Below are positions 9,107 to 18,568 of a stretch of 64,000 nucleotides of DNA, one piece after another. The DNA comes from Marinimicrobium alkaliphilum. GTDB lineage: Bacteria > Pseudomonadota > Gammaproteobacteria > Pseudomonadales > Cellvibrionaceae. Each line of letters starts with the position of its first letter. Within the stretch, counting starts at the first letter, position 1. Below the pieces are notes generated by a model that had not been told where the DNA came from, did not search any database, and saw nothing but the letters and a program-made list of their open reading frames with translations. The position numbers were made by a program, and so were the translations under genes. The stretch is taken from NCBI RefSeq assembly GCF_003259155.1, contig NZ_QGMQ01000001.1, forward strand, positions 496,001-560,000, read 5' to 3'.

Positions 9107-9851
9107 AGGCGGGTGCGAAGGGGGTAATCCACCACATGGCGGTGCCCACGCCCACGGCCAGGGCGCCGCCAAACACCAGGCCCTCGACGGTTTTGGAGGG
9201 GCTGACCACCGGGGCGATTTTGTGTTTGCCCCAGAGTTTGCCGCAGACGTATTGCAGGACGTCGCTGATTTGGACCACCAGCAGCAGGTACAGCAGCAGC
9301 AGGGCGTTTTGCCCGGTAAAGCCGGGAATATCCAGAATCAACAGCGCCGGTACATGGCTGACGCAGTAAACCACCACCATGACACCCCATTGGATCTTGG
9401 CGGTCCGCTCCAGAAATTGGTCGGTGTTCTGGGCCAGGGCCGAGAGTGAGGGCAGCAACAAAAACGCGTACACCGGAATGAAGATGGTAAAGAAGCCGTA
9501 CCAGGCGTCGTAAATCGACCAGAACTGCACAGGAATAATGACGAAGAAGGCCACGAACAGCGCCCGATGGTCATTGGGGCTGGTGGGCGTCAGGGTCAGA
9601 AATTCCCGCAGGGCCAGGTACGACATCAGCGCGAAGAGGACGATCGTGGTGGTGGGCCCGAGCAGAAACGCGATCGAGAAAATGCCGATCATGACCCACC
9701 AGGCATTGACCCGCTGCTGCAGATTGAGCACGGTTTCCAGTCCATTCTCACTGCGGACCCGGCGTTTCAGTACGAAGCCAATCAGTGACGCCAGGGTCAG
9801 TAGTGCGACGATGCCGCCGATTAACCAGACAAACTTTTCCATTGGGGTCAT
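8907..9851 (-). CDS. Phosphatidate cytidylyltransferase (CdsA/YnbB-like)
   Basis: This 314-residue polytopic membrane protein makes CDP-diacylglycerol from phosphatidate and CTP. The family signature is present near the C-terminus: SAVKRSLGAKDWGSM followed by SGHGGMMDRLDS. About eight hydrophobic segments precede it. The start overlaps the stop of the acyltransferase by ATGA. Its neighbours (acyltransferase and CDP-alcohol transferase) resemble the ynb-type accessory phospholipid cluster rather than the essential frr-uppS-cdsA-ispC locus, so this is probably a second, specialised copy. In such clusters further hydrolase or phosphatase genes often follow; here the downstream side is occupied by the receptor cassette. 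Confidence 0.85.
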   Translation of the reverse strand: MTPMEKFVWLIGGIVALLTLASLIGFVLKRRVRSENGLETVLNLQQRVNAWWVMIGIFSIAFLLGPTTTIVLFALMSYLALREFLTLTPTSPNDHRALFVAFFVIIPVQFWSIYDAWYGFFTIFIPVYAFLLLPSLSALAQNTDQFLERTAKIQWGVMVVVYCVSHVPALLILDIPGFTGQNALLLLYLLLVVQISDVLQYVCGKLWGKHKIAPVVSPSKTVEGLVFGGALAVGVGTAMWWITPFAPAYAAAISLVIVIMGFLGGLVMSAVKRSLGAKDWGSMISGHGGMMDRLDSVCFAAPVFFHLVHYFYVP

Positions 9852-10444
9852 GCCAGCTCCTCCACAGCCTGTCGGGCGCGGGCCAGAAAGGCGTCTTTAT
9901 GTTCTTCGGGTAAACGGCCCAGGGGCTCGCCAAAGCGTACGGTGCAAATCAGTGGCACCGGCAGCAGGGCACCCTTGGGCATGCAGCGGTGCAGGTTTTC
10001 CAGATACACCGGGATCAGTTCCGCGTCGGGAAACTGCTGGGCGAGACGAAACAGGCCGGACTTGAATTCGCCCGGCAGGCGTTGGGGGCGACGGGTTCCC
10101 TCCGGGAAAATGATCAGCGAGTCGCCTTGCTTCAGTGTGTCAATCAGGGGTGTCAGGGGGTTGCCGCCCTGACCGGGTTGGCGCTCCACCAGCACCGCGT
10201 TCAGGCCTTTGAGCGCAATCGAGCGGCGCAGCGCCGTCTTGCCCCAATAGTCGGCGGCGGCGACCGCGTGGGTGTGTTTACGCAGGGCCGGAGGCAGGGC
10301 GGACCAGATGGCCAGGGTGTCGATATGGCTGGTGTGATTGGCGAAATAGATACGCTGGCGGGGATGGGGTTCGCACCCCAACCAGCGCGGCGTAGCGCCC
10401 ATCAGCAGACGCACCAGAAAGACGAGGCAGCGGGACAGAAACAT
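9848..10444 (-). CDS. 1-acyl-sn-glycerol-3-phosphate acyltransferase family (PlsC-like)
   Basis: This 198-residue protein has the acyltransferase motifs NHTSHIDT (NHxxxxD; catalytic His and Asp) and FPEGTRR (phosphate binding), with a hydrophobic N-terminus. It should acylate lysophosphatidate or a similar lysolipid at the inner membrane, feeding the CdsA-like enzyme next door. It overlaps that gene by four bases (ATGA) and lies 6 bases after the CDP-alcohol transferase, so the three are one operon. It is shorter than housekeeping PlsC of about 240 residues. Confidence 0.88.
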   Translation of the reverse strand: MFLSRCLVFLVRLLMGATPRWLGCEPHPRQRIYFANHTSHIDTLAIWSALPPALRKHTHAVAAADYWGKTALRRSIALKGLNAVLVERQPGQGGNPLTPLIDTLKQGDSLIIFPEGTRRPQRLPGEFKSGLFRLAQQFPDAELIPVYLENLHRCMPKGALLPVPLICTVRFGEPLGRLPEEHKDAFLARARQAVEELA

Positions 10445-10450
10445 CGCGCG

Positions 10451-11080
10451 TTACTCCCTGGCCTGCTGGTGTAATAACGCGGAAATCGCACTCAGGCGGG
10501 CGCCACAGGTCCAGGTCGAACCCGTGGTGATTACGATCAGTGCCACCGTCAAAGCGTGCAGTTCCCAGCCCCAGGGCGTCAGTATCGCCCCTATGAGGCA
10601 GGCGCCCGTCATCACCGCCATCCGGTGGGATTTGGCCTGAGGCCCGCGAAAGTCCTGAGACAAGCCCAGGGCGCCGCCCAGCACCCGGACATAGGCGGTC
10701 AGCACCGCCAGCAAGGCCGCCAGCCACCCCAGCCAGTCCAGGCCTGTGGCATAACCGAGCGCCACCAGCAGAGCCGCATCTGCGATCCGGTCGGGGACTT
10801 CGTTGTACAGGTCGCCCACTGGCGAACGTTTGCCGCCCTCAACCGCCACCAGACCGTCGATCAGGTTGCACAGCAGGCGCAGCTGAATGCCCAGCGCACA
10901 CAGCACCAGCCCGGGCCAGCCGGGCACTACTAAGAGCCCGAGGATGCCCAGTGCGGCAAAGCCGATACTGGCCACAGAGATCTGGTTGGGTGTCACAAAG
11001 GTGCGTGAAAGCCACGCTGCAAGGCGCTGGAAAACCGCCAGCGAACGGGATTTGATGGGGCGTCGGTCAAGAGCGGCCAT
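10451..11080 (-). CDS. CDP-alcohol phosphatidyltransferase family protein with altered motif
   Basis: The ATG at 11080 is preferred: an AAGGA lies ten bases upstream, whereas the longer frame to 11125 begins with TTG. This gives 209 residues with about six membrane segments. The family motif DxxDGxxAR...GxxxDxxxD is recognisable but changed. It reads NLIDGLVAVEGG, then VGDLYNEVPDR, so the first Asp is Asn, AR is AV and the third Asp is Asn. To my knowledge this variant is typical of a YnbA-like subgroup rather than decay. The alcohol transferred is unknown. It is first gene of the lipid operon with the acyltransferase and CdsA-like gene. Confidence 0.8.
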   Translation of the reverse strand: MAALDRRPIKSRSLAVFQRLAAWLSRTFVTPNQISVASIGFAALGILGLLVVPGWPGLVLCALGIQLRLLCNLIDGLVAVEGGKRSPVGDLYNEVPDRIADAALLVALGYATGLDWLGWLAALLAVLTAYVRVLGGALGLSQDFRGPQAKSHRMAVMTGACLIGAILTPWGWELHALTVALIVITTGSTWTCGARLSAISALLHQQARE

Positions 11081-11234
11081 GGCGACGAAATCCTTGGTTA
11101 TTGTTTGATCCTGATTAGAGCGCAAATAGTAAGGGCCGACCTTGGGCGGTGTCTACCGTATGGGTCACATTTTAGGGAGGTCAGCCCCCGACCTGGTCAG
11201 GGGCGCCTGTGTCGTTGGCAGCTAATCAGAGTAT

Positions 11235-12878
11235 TCAGATAGAGTCCGCGCTGGTGGTGCCTGAACAACGCTCCAGAGCAAGCACATAATGCACATCGCC
11301 CGCCAAGGGTGAGTTGAACGGCAGTACCTGGTCGTGGCCGGCGGTGGCGTAGACATAGTCCACAAGATCCTGACCGGCGTCGAGGTGATGCTCCGAGCGC
11401 AGCGTGCGCGAGTGGGTGTTGTAGGTGGCTCCCAGATCGGGAATGTCGTTGCCGGACGTGGTGGAGAGATCCGTTTGCGTGCTATCAATCAGTGCACACA
11501 GGCCGTCGGAAAACCACAGGTGGCTACCTTCGGCGCGCAGGGACGCATCGGTGCGCACATCGCGCAACAGGTTGTTTTTCAGCTCACTCAAGGACGCCTC
11601 CACGGACGTTTTCTCTTGGTGAATCTGGTTGATCACGAAAGCGTTGTCTTCGAACAGAATGCGTGCACCCACGCGGGCACTGAACACGTCTTTGCGATAG
11701 TTGATAAACACGTTGTTGAACATGTGGCTGGTGCCGCGACGGATCAGCGGTACCCGTCGCCCGGTGTTGCCAAAAGTCATGTAGCGCTCGTCCCGGGTAA
11801 TAAACGCGTTGTGATGGAAGGTGGTGGTGATGTGCTCGTTGATGGTGCGGCTGTCACTTGAGCCGTGCAACGCCGCCCGCACAACGTCGGTTACCCGGTT
11901 GAAGGACAGGGTAATGTTGCGCGCGCCGACCTTGACGTCAAAGGCGGAGTCACCGGTCAAATCGAAGGTGTTGCGGTGAATCCAGATATCGGCCGAGGCG
12001 CCCGTGGAACGGATCATATCCGGGTCCAGGCCGTGGTCTTCAGTGTGTCCCGCACCCTGAAAGTTGAGGTGGGTCAGGATCACATTGTTGGAGGTCTGGG
12101 TGGGGCTGCCGGAACTGTCACGGCCGATGGCAAAACCACTGAAGCGGAAATAGGCCTGGCTCATCCGGCCATCGATGGTGGTGTTGGAGCCGATGACCGG
12201 GTTGCGAATGGGCAGGCTGCCCAGGTTGAGGCGGTCGTTGAAAAAGCTCTCCATACAGGCGGCGCTGTCGCTTATGCCGCGGTTACTACACCAAAGGCGA
12301 TAGTCCACGCATTCTTCTTGCGTGGCGTTCAGACGATTCAGCACGGTGCTGTTGTTGCAGTAGTTACGGTACAGGCCAATCTCGTGAGGTTCGGCAAAAT
12401 CAAACTTGTCGAACACGATCCAGTTGTGGTCGTTGCCTGCAATGGCCTCGACGATTTGCTGCTCCACTGGGCGGCTGTCCTGGGTGGTGATAATGGTCAA
12501 GGCACTGCTACCGGCGGGGTCGTAACCGCCAGTGGCGTCTTCGCCGTAGCCCAGGGCGCGCCCCAAGGTGGCCGACAGGCATTCGACAATGTCCTGGTCG
12601 GATTGCAGTCCGGTGTCCCGCCAATTGACCGAGGGGTTGGTGGCCAGGTTGATACAGTCATTGCTCAGCCCACCGGTATTGGGCGGGCTCACCGAAGAGC
12701 TGGAGCTTGAGTCGGAGCTGGAGCTGGATGAGCTGCTGCTGTCCTGACTGGATTCTGAGCTCAAAGAGCTGGAGCTCTGGCTGCCTGGATCGTCATCGTT
12801 GGCATCGCTGCCGGAACTGCCGCAGCCTGCCAGGAGCGCAGCCAGAAAGGCAGCGCTCAAGAGTGTTTGGGTTTTCAT
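11235..12878 (-). CDS. Secreted pectate lyase (PL1-like) lipoprotein with polyserine linker
   Basis: Translation should start at 12878 (MKTQTLL); the frame stays open further upstream but that part has no signal peptide. The 547-residue product has a lipobox LAGC (Cys19), then an Asp-rich patch and a serine-rich linker to about residue 65. A right-handed beta-helix follows with NNVILTHLNF, IWIHRNTFDLTG and the PL1 motif RVPLIRRGTSHMFNN (RxPxxRxGxxHxxNN, with the catalytic Arg). It should cleave polygalacturonate by beta-elimination at the cell surface. Polyserine linkers are characteristic of Cellvibrio/Saccharophagus-type secreted enzymes. It is divergent from the next lyase, sharing a 224-bp upstream region. 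Confidence 0.88.
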   Translation of the reverse strand: MKTQTLLSAAFLAALLAGCGSSGSDANDDDPGSQSSSSLSSESSQDSSSSSSSSSDSSSSSSVSPPNTGGLSNDCINLATNPSVNWRDTGLQSDQDIVECLSATLGRALGYGEDATGGYDPAGSSALTIITTQDSRPVEQQIVEAIAGNDHNWIVFDKFDFAEPHEIGLYRNYCNNSTVLNRLNATQEECVDYRLWCSNRGISDSAACMESFFNDRLNLGSLPIRNPVIGSNTTIDGRMSQAYFRFSGFAIGRDSSGSPTQTSNNVILTHLNFQGAGHTEDHGLDPDMIRSTGASADIWIHRNTFDLTGDSAFDVKVGARNITLSFNRVTDVVRAALHGSSDSRTINEHITTTFHHNAFITRDERYMTFGNTGRRVPLIRRGTSHMFNNVFINYRKDVFSARVGARILFEDNAFVINQIHQEKTSVEASLSELKNNLLRDVRTDASLRAEGSHLWFSDGLCALIDSTQTDLSTTSGNDIPDLGATYNTHSRTLRSEHHLDAGQDLVDYVYATAGHDQVLPFNSPLAGDVHYVLALERCSGTTSADSI

Positions 12879-13102
12879 GGTGGTCTCTCGTTTATTGATT
12901 ATGTGGCCGATGCCGTCGCGGCAGTAGAGGGCTCTGGCAAGCGGTTGCGCCGAGTATAAGCCGCTTTCGCGGTGGGCGGGTGCATCTTTACACACGCTTC
13001 CCTCGCCCATGGGTTTGGGCCTATACTGGCATCGGACCTGAGAGAGACTGCGCCTTATAGAGCGCGGCACCCAACCAATAACAACGATTTACGGTGGATA
13101 TC

Positions 13103-15823
13103 ATGCTTTTTTCAACCCTGTCACGCCTGGGCGCGAGTGCGGCCTTGGTGGCTGTTGCGGCGTTGCCCGCCTATGGCCAAAGTTCTGGCCTTCCTGAAAT
13201 TAAAGTCGACCTTAACCAGGCTGGCCGCCAGGAGGCCGAAGTCAATGAGCCCGGCTACCTGCCTTGGGCCGTGAGCGGCGGCACCAGTGCCAGCGAAACC
13301 TTTGAGGGTGTTACGGTTACCCTGAGCCAGCAGGGCAGTGGCTCCGGCCTGCGCACCGATTGGTACAAGGCCGGCATCGATAGTCACGTGCGCCTGGCCA
13401 GCGATGGCGTCACCGTCAATAACGGTGAAAACGGCGGTGCGATTGAGATGACCCTGTCCGGACTGCCGGCAGGCGAGCACAGCTTGCAACTGTATATCAG
13501 CACTGTTGCCAACCCGGCAAACAACACCTTTTCCCCGGTACATATCAGCGTGAATGGCGAGCGTGTCGTGAACGGACTGGTGCCGAGCAACCGTGTGTAT
13601 GACAACGCCGATGCGACCTCGGCATTTCTGGCCTTCACCGTATCGAGCGAGGATGTGGTGGTGTTGGTAGAACCCGATATGGACAGCGACGCCAGCCAGA
13701 AGAACGTCATCATCAACGGTTTTGAGATCAATACCCCGGATGTAGCCAGGCAGGCGCGCACGCCGGTGCCGGCTGATCGCGATTATCATGTAACGACTGA
13801 TGAGGGCGAGTTGGTCATCAGTTGGACGCCGGCGGACGGTGCTGTGGCACACGAGTTGTACTTCGGTACCGATGAAGCGGCGGTGCGTGCCGGAGACGCT
13901 CAGGTGTTTCAGGGGCGTCAAGCCTCCATCGGTTATCGACTGGAAAATACCTACAGCCGGGATCGTTACTATTGGCGGGTAGACCAGGTGGATGCCGACG
14001 GCCTGGTGACTCGCGGCGAGGTGTGGTCGTTTCAGCCCCGCCAGTTGGCATTCCCGGGCGCCGAAGGTTATGGCCGTTTTGCCATTGGCGGGCGTGGTGG
14101 TCAGGTTGTCAAAGTCACCAGCCTGGCAAACAGCGGCCCGGGCACTCTGCGCGAAGCGGTAGAGCAAACCACCGGCCCGCGCACGGTTATTTTTGATGTC
14201 GGTGGCACCATCTCGCTCGAGTCGCGCCTGGTCATTGGTGATGGCTTCGTCACTGTTGCGGGCCAGACGGCGCCGGGTAAGGGCATCCTGATCCGCGGCG
14301 CGCCTTTCGGCTTGAGCGGTGCCGAGGACGTGGTCTTGCAGCATGTGCGTGTGCGCCTGGGGGCGGGTGATACCGCGGATGGCATTGGCATGGCGGGCAG
14401 TAACCATTCCATTGTTGATCGCAGCTCCATCAGTTGGACGCTCGACGAGGCCTTCTCTTCCCGCAACGCGCGCAACATTAGCCTGCAGCGCACCCTGATC
14501 TCGGAAGCGCTCAACGCCGCCGGGCACAGCAACTACCCCGCAGGTACCATGCACGGTTTCGCCGCCAGTATCAGCGGTGACGTGGGCAGTTTCCATCACA
14601 ACCTGTTGGCCCATAACGATGGCCGCAACTGGTCGCTGGCGGGGGGGCTGGATGCCAACGGCTTTTATGCCGGGCGCCTGGATATCTTTAACAACGTGGT
14701 TTACAACTGGCGCAACCGGACCACTGACGGTGGCGCGCACGAGGTCAATTTCGTCAACAATTATTACAAGCCTGGCCCGGCGACACAGCAGTATTTTGCG
14801 CTTAATGCCCAGTACGATCAATTCCCCGGCACCCAGCGTTACTATTGCTCCGGTAACTTTATCCCCGGTCGGGTGGAGGGCGAGGACCAGCGTCAGGCGT
14901 GCCGGGTATCGGCGGGGCGCCCGAATGGTTATGAAGCCTTTGTCAGCGAGCCGTTTTTCCCGTCTCATGCGACCATTCATACCGCAACCCACGCCTACAA
15001 AAACGTCTTGTCCGATGTCGGTGCCAGCCAGCCGGTACGCGATGACCATGACGCGCGCATGATTCGTGAAACTCAGGAAGGCAACTTCAATTATAGAGGC
15101 AGCGTCACTAACCTCCCGGGGCTGCCTGACCACGAGGACGATGTCGGCGGCTACGAAGATTTCCCGATCACCTACCGTCCGGATGACTGGGATACCGACA
15201 ACGATGGCCTGCCGGATTGGTGGGAGCGGCTCCACGGCCTGAATACCAACTCGGCCATGGGTGACCTGAGCGACGCCCACGCCGATTTCTATGCCGATGG
15301 CTACAGCCAGCTCGATCACTACCTGCAGTGGATGGCCGAGCCCCATGCCTTTATCAACGAGGAAGAAACCCTGGCCATCGATGTTGCCGGAATGTTTCGC
15401 GGCTATACCGAAGCCCCGGAGTACAGCGTCGTTGAGGTGAGCGGTGGCACCACCGAGTGGGATGGCACGACGCTGGTATTTACCCCGGACAGCTGCGGCC
15501 TCGCGGCGCTCACGCTCAGGGTGGAAGATGCCGAAGGCGACAGCATGACCCAGCGCAAGGGTGTGTTTGTGGATACGGTACCCGAGGGTGCGTGTGTCGG
15601 CAGTGTAGAGACGGTCAGACGCCCGGAAGTATCTGGTGAGCCGGTAGCGGGGGATGCAGAACCGGAGCAACCGGTGCAGCCGGAAAGCCGTAGCAGTGGG
15701 GCCTGGTCGTTCCTGGGTTTGCTGTTGTTGGTGGGGCTGTTTGTTCGTCGGCAGGGAAGCCTGAAAAGATGGTACCAGAGGCCGGACTCGAACCGGCACA
15801 CCCTCGCGGGCGGGGGATTTTGA
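13103..15823 (+). CDS. Large secreted pectate-lyase-like protein with C-terminal sorting-type tail
   Basis: ATG at 13103 gives a proper signal peptide (cleavage after AYGQ); a GTG at 13094 has no ribosome site. The ~906-residue product contains a carbohydrate-binding-like beta-sandwich (about 25-215) and a fibronectin-like module (about 220-310). The lyase domain (about 315-640) begins FPGAEGYGRFAIGGRGGQV and includes TSLANSGPGTLREAV. A calcium-type DTDNDGLPDWWE motif, an Ig-like domain and a C-terminal SGAWSFLGLLLLVGLFVRR helix plus basic end follow. That tail resembles GlyGly-CTERM-type signals processed by rhombosortase (inference). The frame has no stop before 15823, so its last 18 codons run antisense through tRNA-Leu. 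Confidence 0.85.
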   Translation: MLFSTLSRLGASAALVAVAALPAYGQSSGLPEIKVDLNQAGRQEAEVNEPGYLPWAVSGGTSASETFEGVTVTLSQQGSGSGLRTDWYKAGIDSHVRLASDGVTVNNGENGGAIEMTLSGLPAGEHSLQLYISTVANPANNTFSPVHISVNGERVVNGLVPSNRVYDNADATSAFLAFTVSSEDVVVLVEPDMDSDASQKNVIINGFEINTPDVARQARTPVPADRDYHVTTDEGELVISWTPADGAVAHELYFGTDEAAVRAGDAQVFQGRQASIGYRLENTYSRDRYYWRVDQVDADGLVTRGEVWSFQPRQLAFPGAEGYGRFAIGGRGGQVVKVTSLANSGPGTLREAVEQTTGPRTVIFDVGGTISLESRLVIGDGFVTVAGQTAPGKGILIRGAPFGLSGAEDVVLQHVRVRLGAGDTADGIGMAGSNHSIVDRSSISWTLDEAFSSRNARNISLQRTLISEALNAAGHSNYPAGTMHGFAASISGDVGSFHHNLLAHNDGRNWSLAGGLDANGFYAGRLDIFNNVVYNWRNRTTDGGAHEVNFVNNYYKPGPATQQYFALNAQYDQFPGTQRYYCSGNFIPGRVEGEDQRQACRVSAGRPNGYEAFVSEPFFPSHATIHTATHAYKNVLSDVGASQPVRDDHDARMIRETQEGNFNYRGSVTNLPGLPDHEDDVGGYEDFPITYRPDDWDTDNDGLPDWWERLHGLNTNSAMGDLSDAHADFYADGYSQLDHYLQWMAEPHAFINEEETLAIDVAGMFRGYTEAPEYSVVEVSGGTTEWDGTTLVFTPDSCGLAALTLRVEDAEGDSMTQRKGVFVDTVPEGACVGSVETVRRPEVSGEPVAGDAEPEQPVQPESRSSGAWSFLGLLLLVGLFVRRQGSLKRWYQRPDSNRHTLAGGGF

Positions 15824-15856
15824 ATCCCCTGCGTCTACCAATTTCGCCACTCTGGC
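15770..15856 (-). tRNA. tRNA-Leu (anticodon CAA)
   Basis: This 87-base cloverleaf has a 7-bp acceptor stem (GCCAGAG/CTCTGGT, with a G-U first pair), the Leu-type D-arm sequence GGCGAAATTGGTAGACGCA, an anticodon stem GGGGA/TCCCC with loop TTCAAAA (CAA, reads UUG), a long variable arm, GGTTCGAGTCC T-arm and an encoded CCA end. The lyase gene on the plus strand overlaps its 3' 54 bases. Confidence 0.96.
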
Positions 15857-15905
15857 ATTGCGCTGATACCCGAGGTAGGGTGGGGCAGGGCATCAGTGGG
15901 GCGTG

Positions 15906-15933
15906 ATTATAACAGCGGTTCTTGAGGCGTCAA
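15906..15933 (-). promoter_or_regulatory. Sigma-70 promoter of tRNA-Leu
   Basis: On the minus strand TTGACG (15933-15928) and TATAAT (15911-15906) are separated by 16 bases, about 50 bases upstream of the mature tRNA 5' end. Confidence 0.8.
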
Positions 15934-15952
15934 TAGAGAACCGCGCCTGATT

Positions 15953-15986
15953 GTCGGATTACGCCCGCTGCGCGGACTAATCCGAC
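15953..15986. repeat. REP palindrome, single copy
   Basis: GTCGGATTACGC / ACTAATCCGAC arms around a GC loop. This is one unit of the REP family seen throughout the window, here between the tRNA promoter and queA. Confidence 0.8.
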
Positions 15987-16070
15987 AGTGAGGCACCCAA
16001 CCCCATGGCGATTTTGGCCAAATTCCGCTACCCTTGCGCTCCCTGAAATGACTGATCCCAGACCTTCCCT

Positions 16071-17126
16071 ATGCGCCGCCAGGATTTTTACTACTCGCTC
16101 CCCGACGAACTGATTGCCCGTGTGCCCGCCAGCGAGCGCCGCGGCAGCCGCTTGTTGCACCTCAACGGCCCGGACGGGCAGGTGGCGCACCGGCAATTCC
16201 CCGACATTCTGGCGCTGATTGAGCCGGGAGACCTGATGGTGTTCAACGATACCCGGGTGATCCCCGCGCGGGTGTTCGGTCGCAAGGACACTGGCGGTCA
16301 GGTCGAGGTACTGGTCGAACGGGTGCTCGATACCCAGCGGGTGTTGGCCCATACCCGGGCGAGCAAGTCGCCCAAGCCGGGCAGCCAGATTATTCTGGAG
16401 GATGGCACCGAGATTGCGGTGGTGGCTCGTCACGACGCTCTGTTCGAGCTGGAATTCCCCGCCGGCCAAAGCGCACTGGAAGTGCTTGAGGGCATTGGCC
16501 ATATGCCGCTGCCGCCCTATATCGACCGGGAAGATGAAGCCCTGGATCGCGAGCGTTACCAGACGGTGTATGCGCGCAATAAAGGTGCGGTTGCCGCCCC
16601 TACCGCGGGTCTGCACTTTGACGATGAACTGCTGCAACAGTTGGCGGACAAGGGCGTACAGACGGCGTTTGTGACCTTGCATGTGGGTGCTGGCACCTTC
16701 CAGCCGGTGCGCGCCGACGATATTCGTGAGCACCGGATGCACAGTGAGGTGATGCACCTGAGCGAGGCCGTAGCCGAACAGGTGCGTACCACGCGCGCTG
16801 CGGGCAAGCGGGTGATCGCCGTGGGCACCACCAGTGTCCGTTGCCTGGAGACCGCGGCCAAGGGCGGCGAGATTGCGCCCTATGAGGGCGATACCGATAT
16901 CTTTATTTACCCGGGTTACACCTTCAAGGTGGTGGACGCGCTGATTACCAACTTCCACCTGCCCGAGTCGACCCTGTTGATGCTGGTGTCCGCTTTTGCG
17001 GGGTATCGCCACACCCTGGCGGCTTACCGGGCGGCCGTGGCCGAGCGCTATCGGTTTTTCAGCTATGGGGATGCGATGTTTATCAGTCGCAACCCGCAGG
17101 CGGTGGATGAGCCTGTAGGCCGATAA
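16071..17126 (+). CDS. queA: S-adenosylmethionine:tRNA ribosyltransferase-isomerase
   Basis: This 351-residue protein of normal family length transfers the ribosyl part of SAM to preQ1-modified tRNA to make epoxyqueuosine at wobble position 34. Recognisable blocks are the N-terminus [57 protein letters not shown] and [15 protein letters not shown]. It is followed by tgt, the preceding enzyme in the pathway, 165 bases downstream across two REP units. This is the usual gammaproteobacterial queA-tgt order. Confidence 0.97.
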   Translation: MRRQDFYYSLPDELIARVPASERRGSRLLHLNGPDGQVAHRQFPDILALIEPGDLMVFNDTRVIPARVFGRKDTGGQVEVLVERVLDTQRVLAHTRASKSPKPGSQIILEDGTEIAVVARHDALFELEFPAGQSALEVLEGIGHMPLPPYIDREDEALDRERYQTVYARNKGAVAAPTAGLHFDDELLQQLADKGVQTAFVTLHVGAGTFQPVRADDIREHRMHSEVMHLSEAVAEQVRTTRAAGKRVIAVGTTSVRCLETAAKGGEIAPYEGDTDIFIYPGYTFKVVDALITNFHLPESTLLMLVSAFAGYRHTLAAYRAAVAERYRFFSYGDAMFISRNPQAVDEPVGR

Positions 17127-17148
17127 TCGTTGAGTTGGGTGCCTCATT

Positions 17149-17238
17149 GTCGGATTACGGCTTCGCCTAATCCGACCTACGCGAACAGTGGCGCGTTGTG
17201 TCCAGTAGGTCGGATTAGCCCGCAGGGCGTAATCCGAC
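17149..17238. repeat. Two inverted REP units (BIME-like) between queA and tgt
   Basis: Palindromes at 17149-17180 (tail GTAG on the minus strand) and 17205-17238 (GTAG on the plus strand) face each other. Each is flanked by a GTGCCTCATTGTCGG / ACAATGAGGCACCC border, so the whole unit is itself an inverted repeat. Confidence 0.88.
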
Positions 17239-17243
17239 AATGA

Positions 17244-18425
<1,182 letters not shown>

Positions 18426-18459
18426 GGGGCCGCGTCGCCAGCGAAATTGGCGGCTTTCA

Positions 18460-18487
18460 TTGTTGTGGACGCTGAAATCGGTATAAT
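18460..18487 (+). promoter_or_regulatory. Sigma-70 promoter upstream of secD
   Basis: TTGTTG (18460-18465), 16-base spacer, TATAAT (18482-18487). It lies where yajC would normally start; the 80 bases that follow contain no yajC-like frame. Confidence 0.7.
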
Positions 18488-18568
18488 CCCAGCCTCTTAA
18501 CGCTATTGATAACAGGTAGGGGTGGCCAAAGTGCTGCCTAATTGCCCAAATTGGTCACGGAACACACT

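Noticed and set aside
8829-9449. 206-codon plus-strand frame over the cdsA-like gene
   Set aside because: It is antisense to a gene with a full CdsA signature and is rich in His/Gln as expected for a shadow.
10451-11080. CDP-alcohol transferase as a decayed pseudogene
   Set aside because: Motif residues differ from the standard, but the frame is intact, membrane segments are preserved and it is tightly coupled to two intact lipid genes; a variant subfamily is more likely.
13121-15850. Minus-strand open frame of 909 codons antisense to the second lyase
   Set aside because: It mirrors the real lyase frame, starts inside tRNA-Leu, has no family motifs, signal or ribosome site, and is a product of high GC and codon bias.
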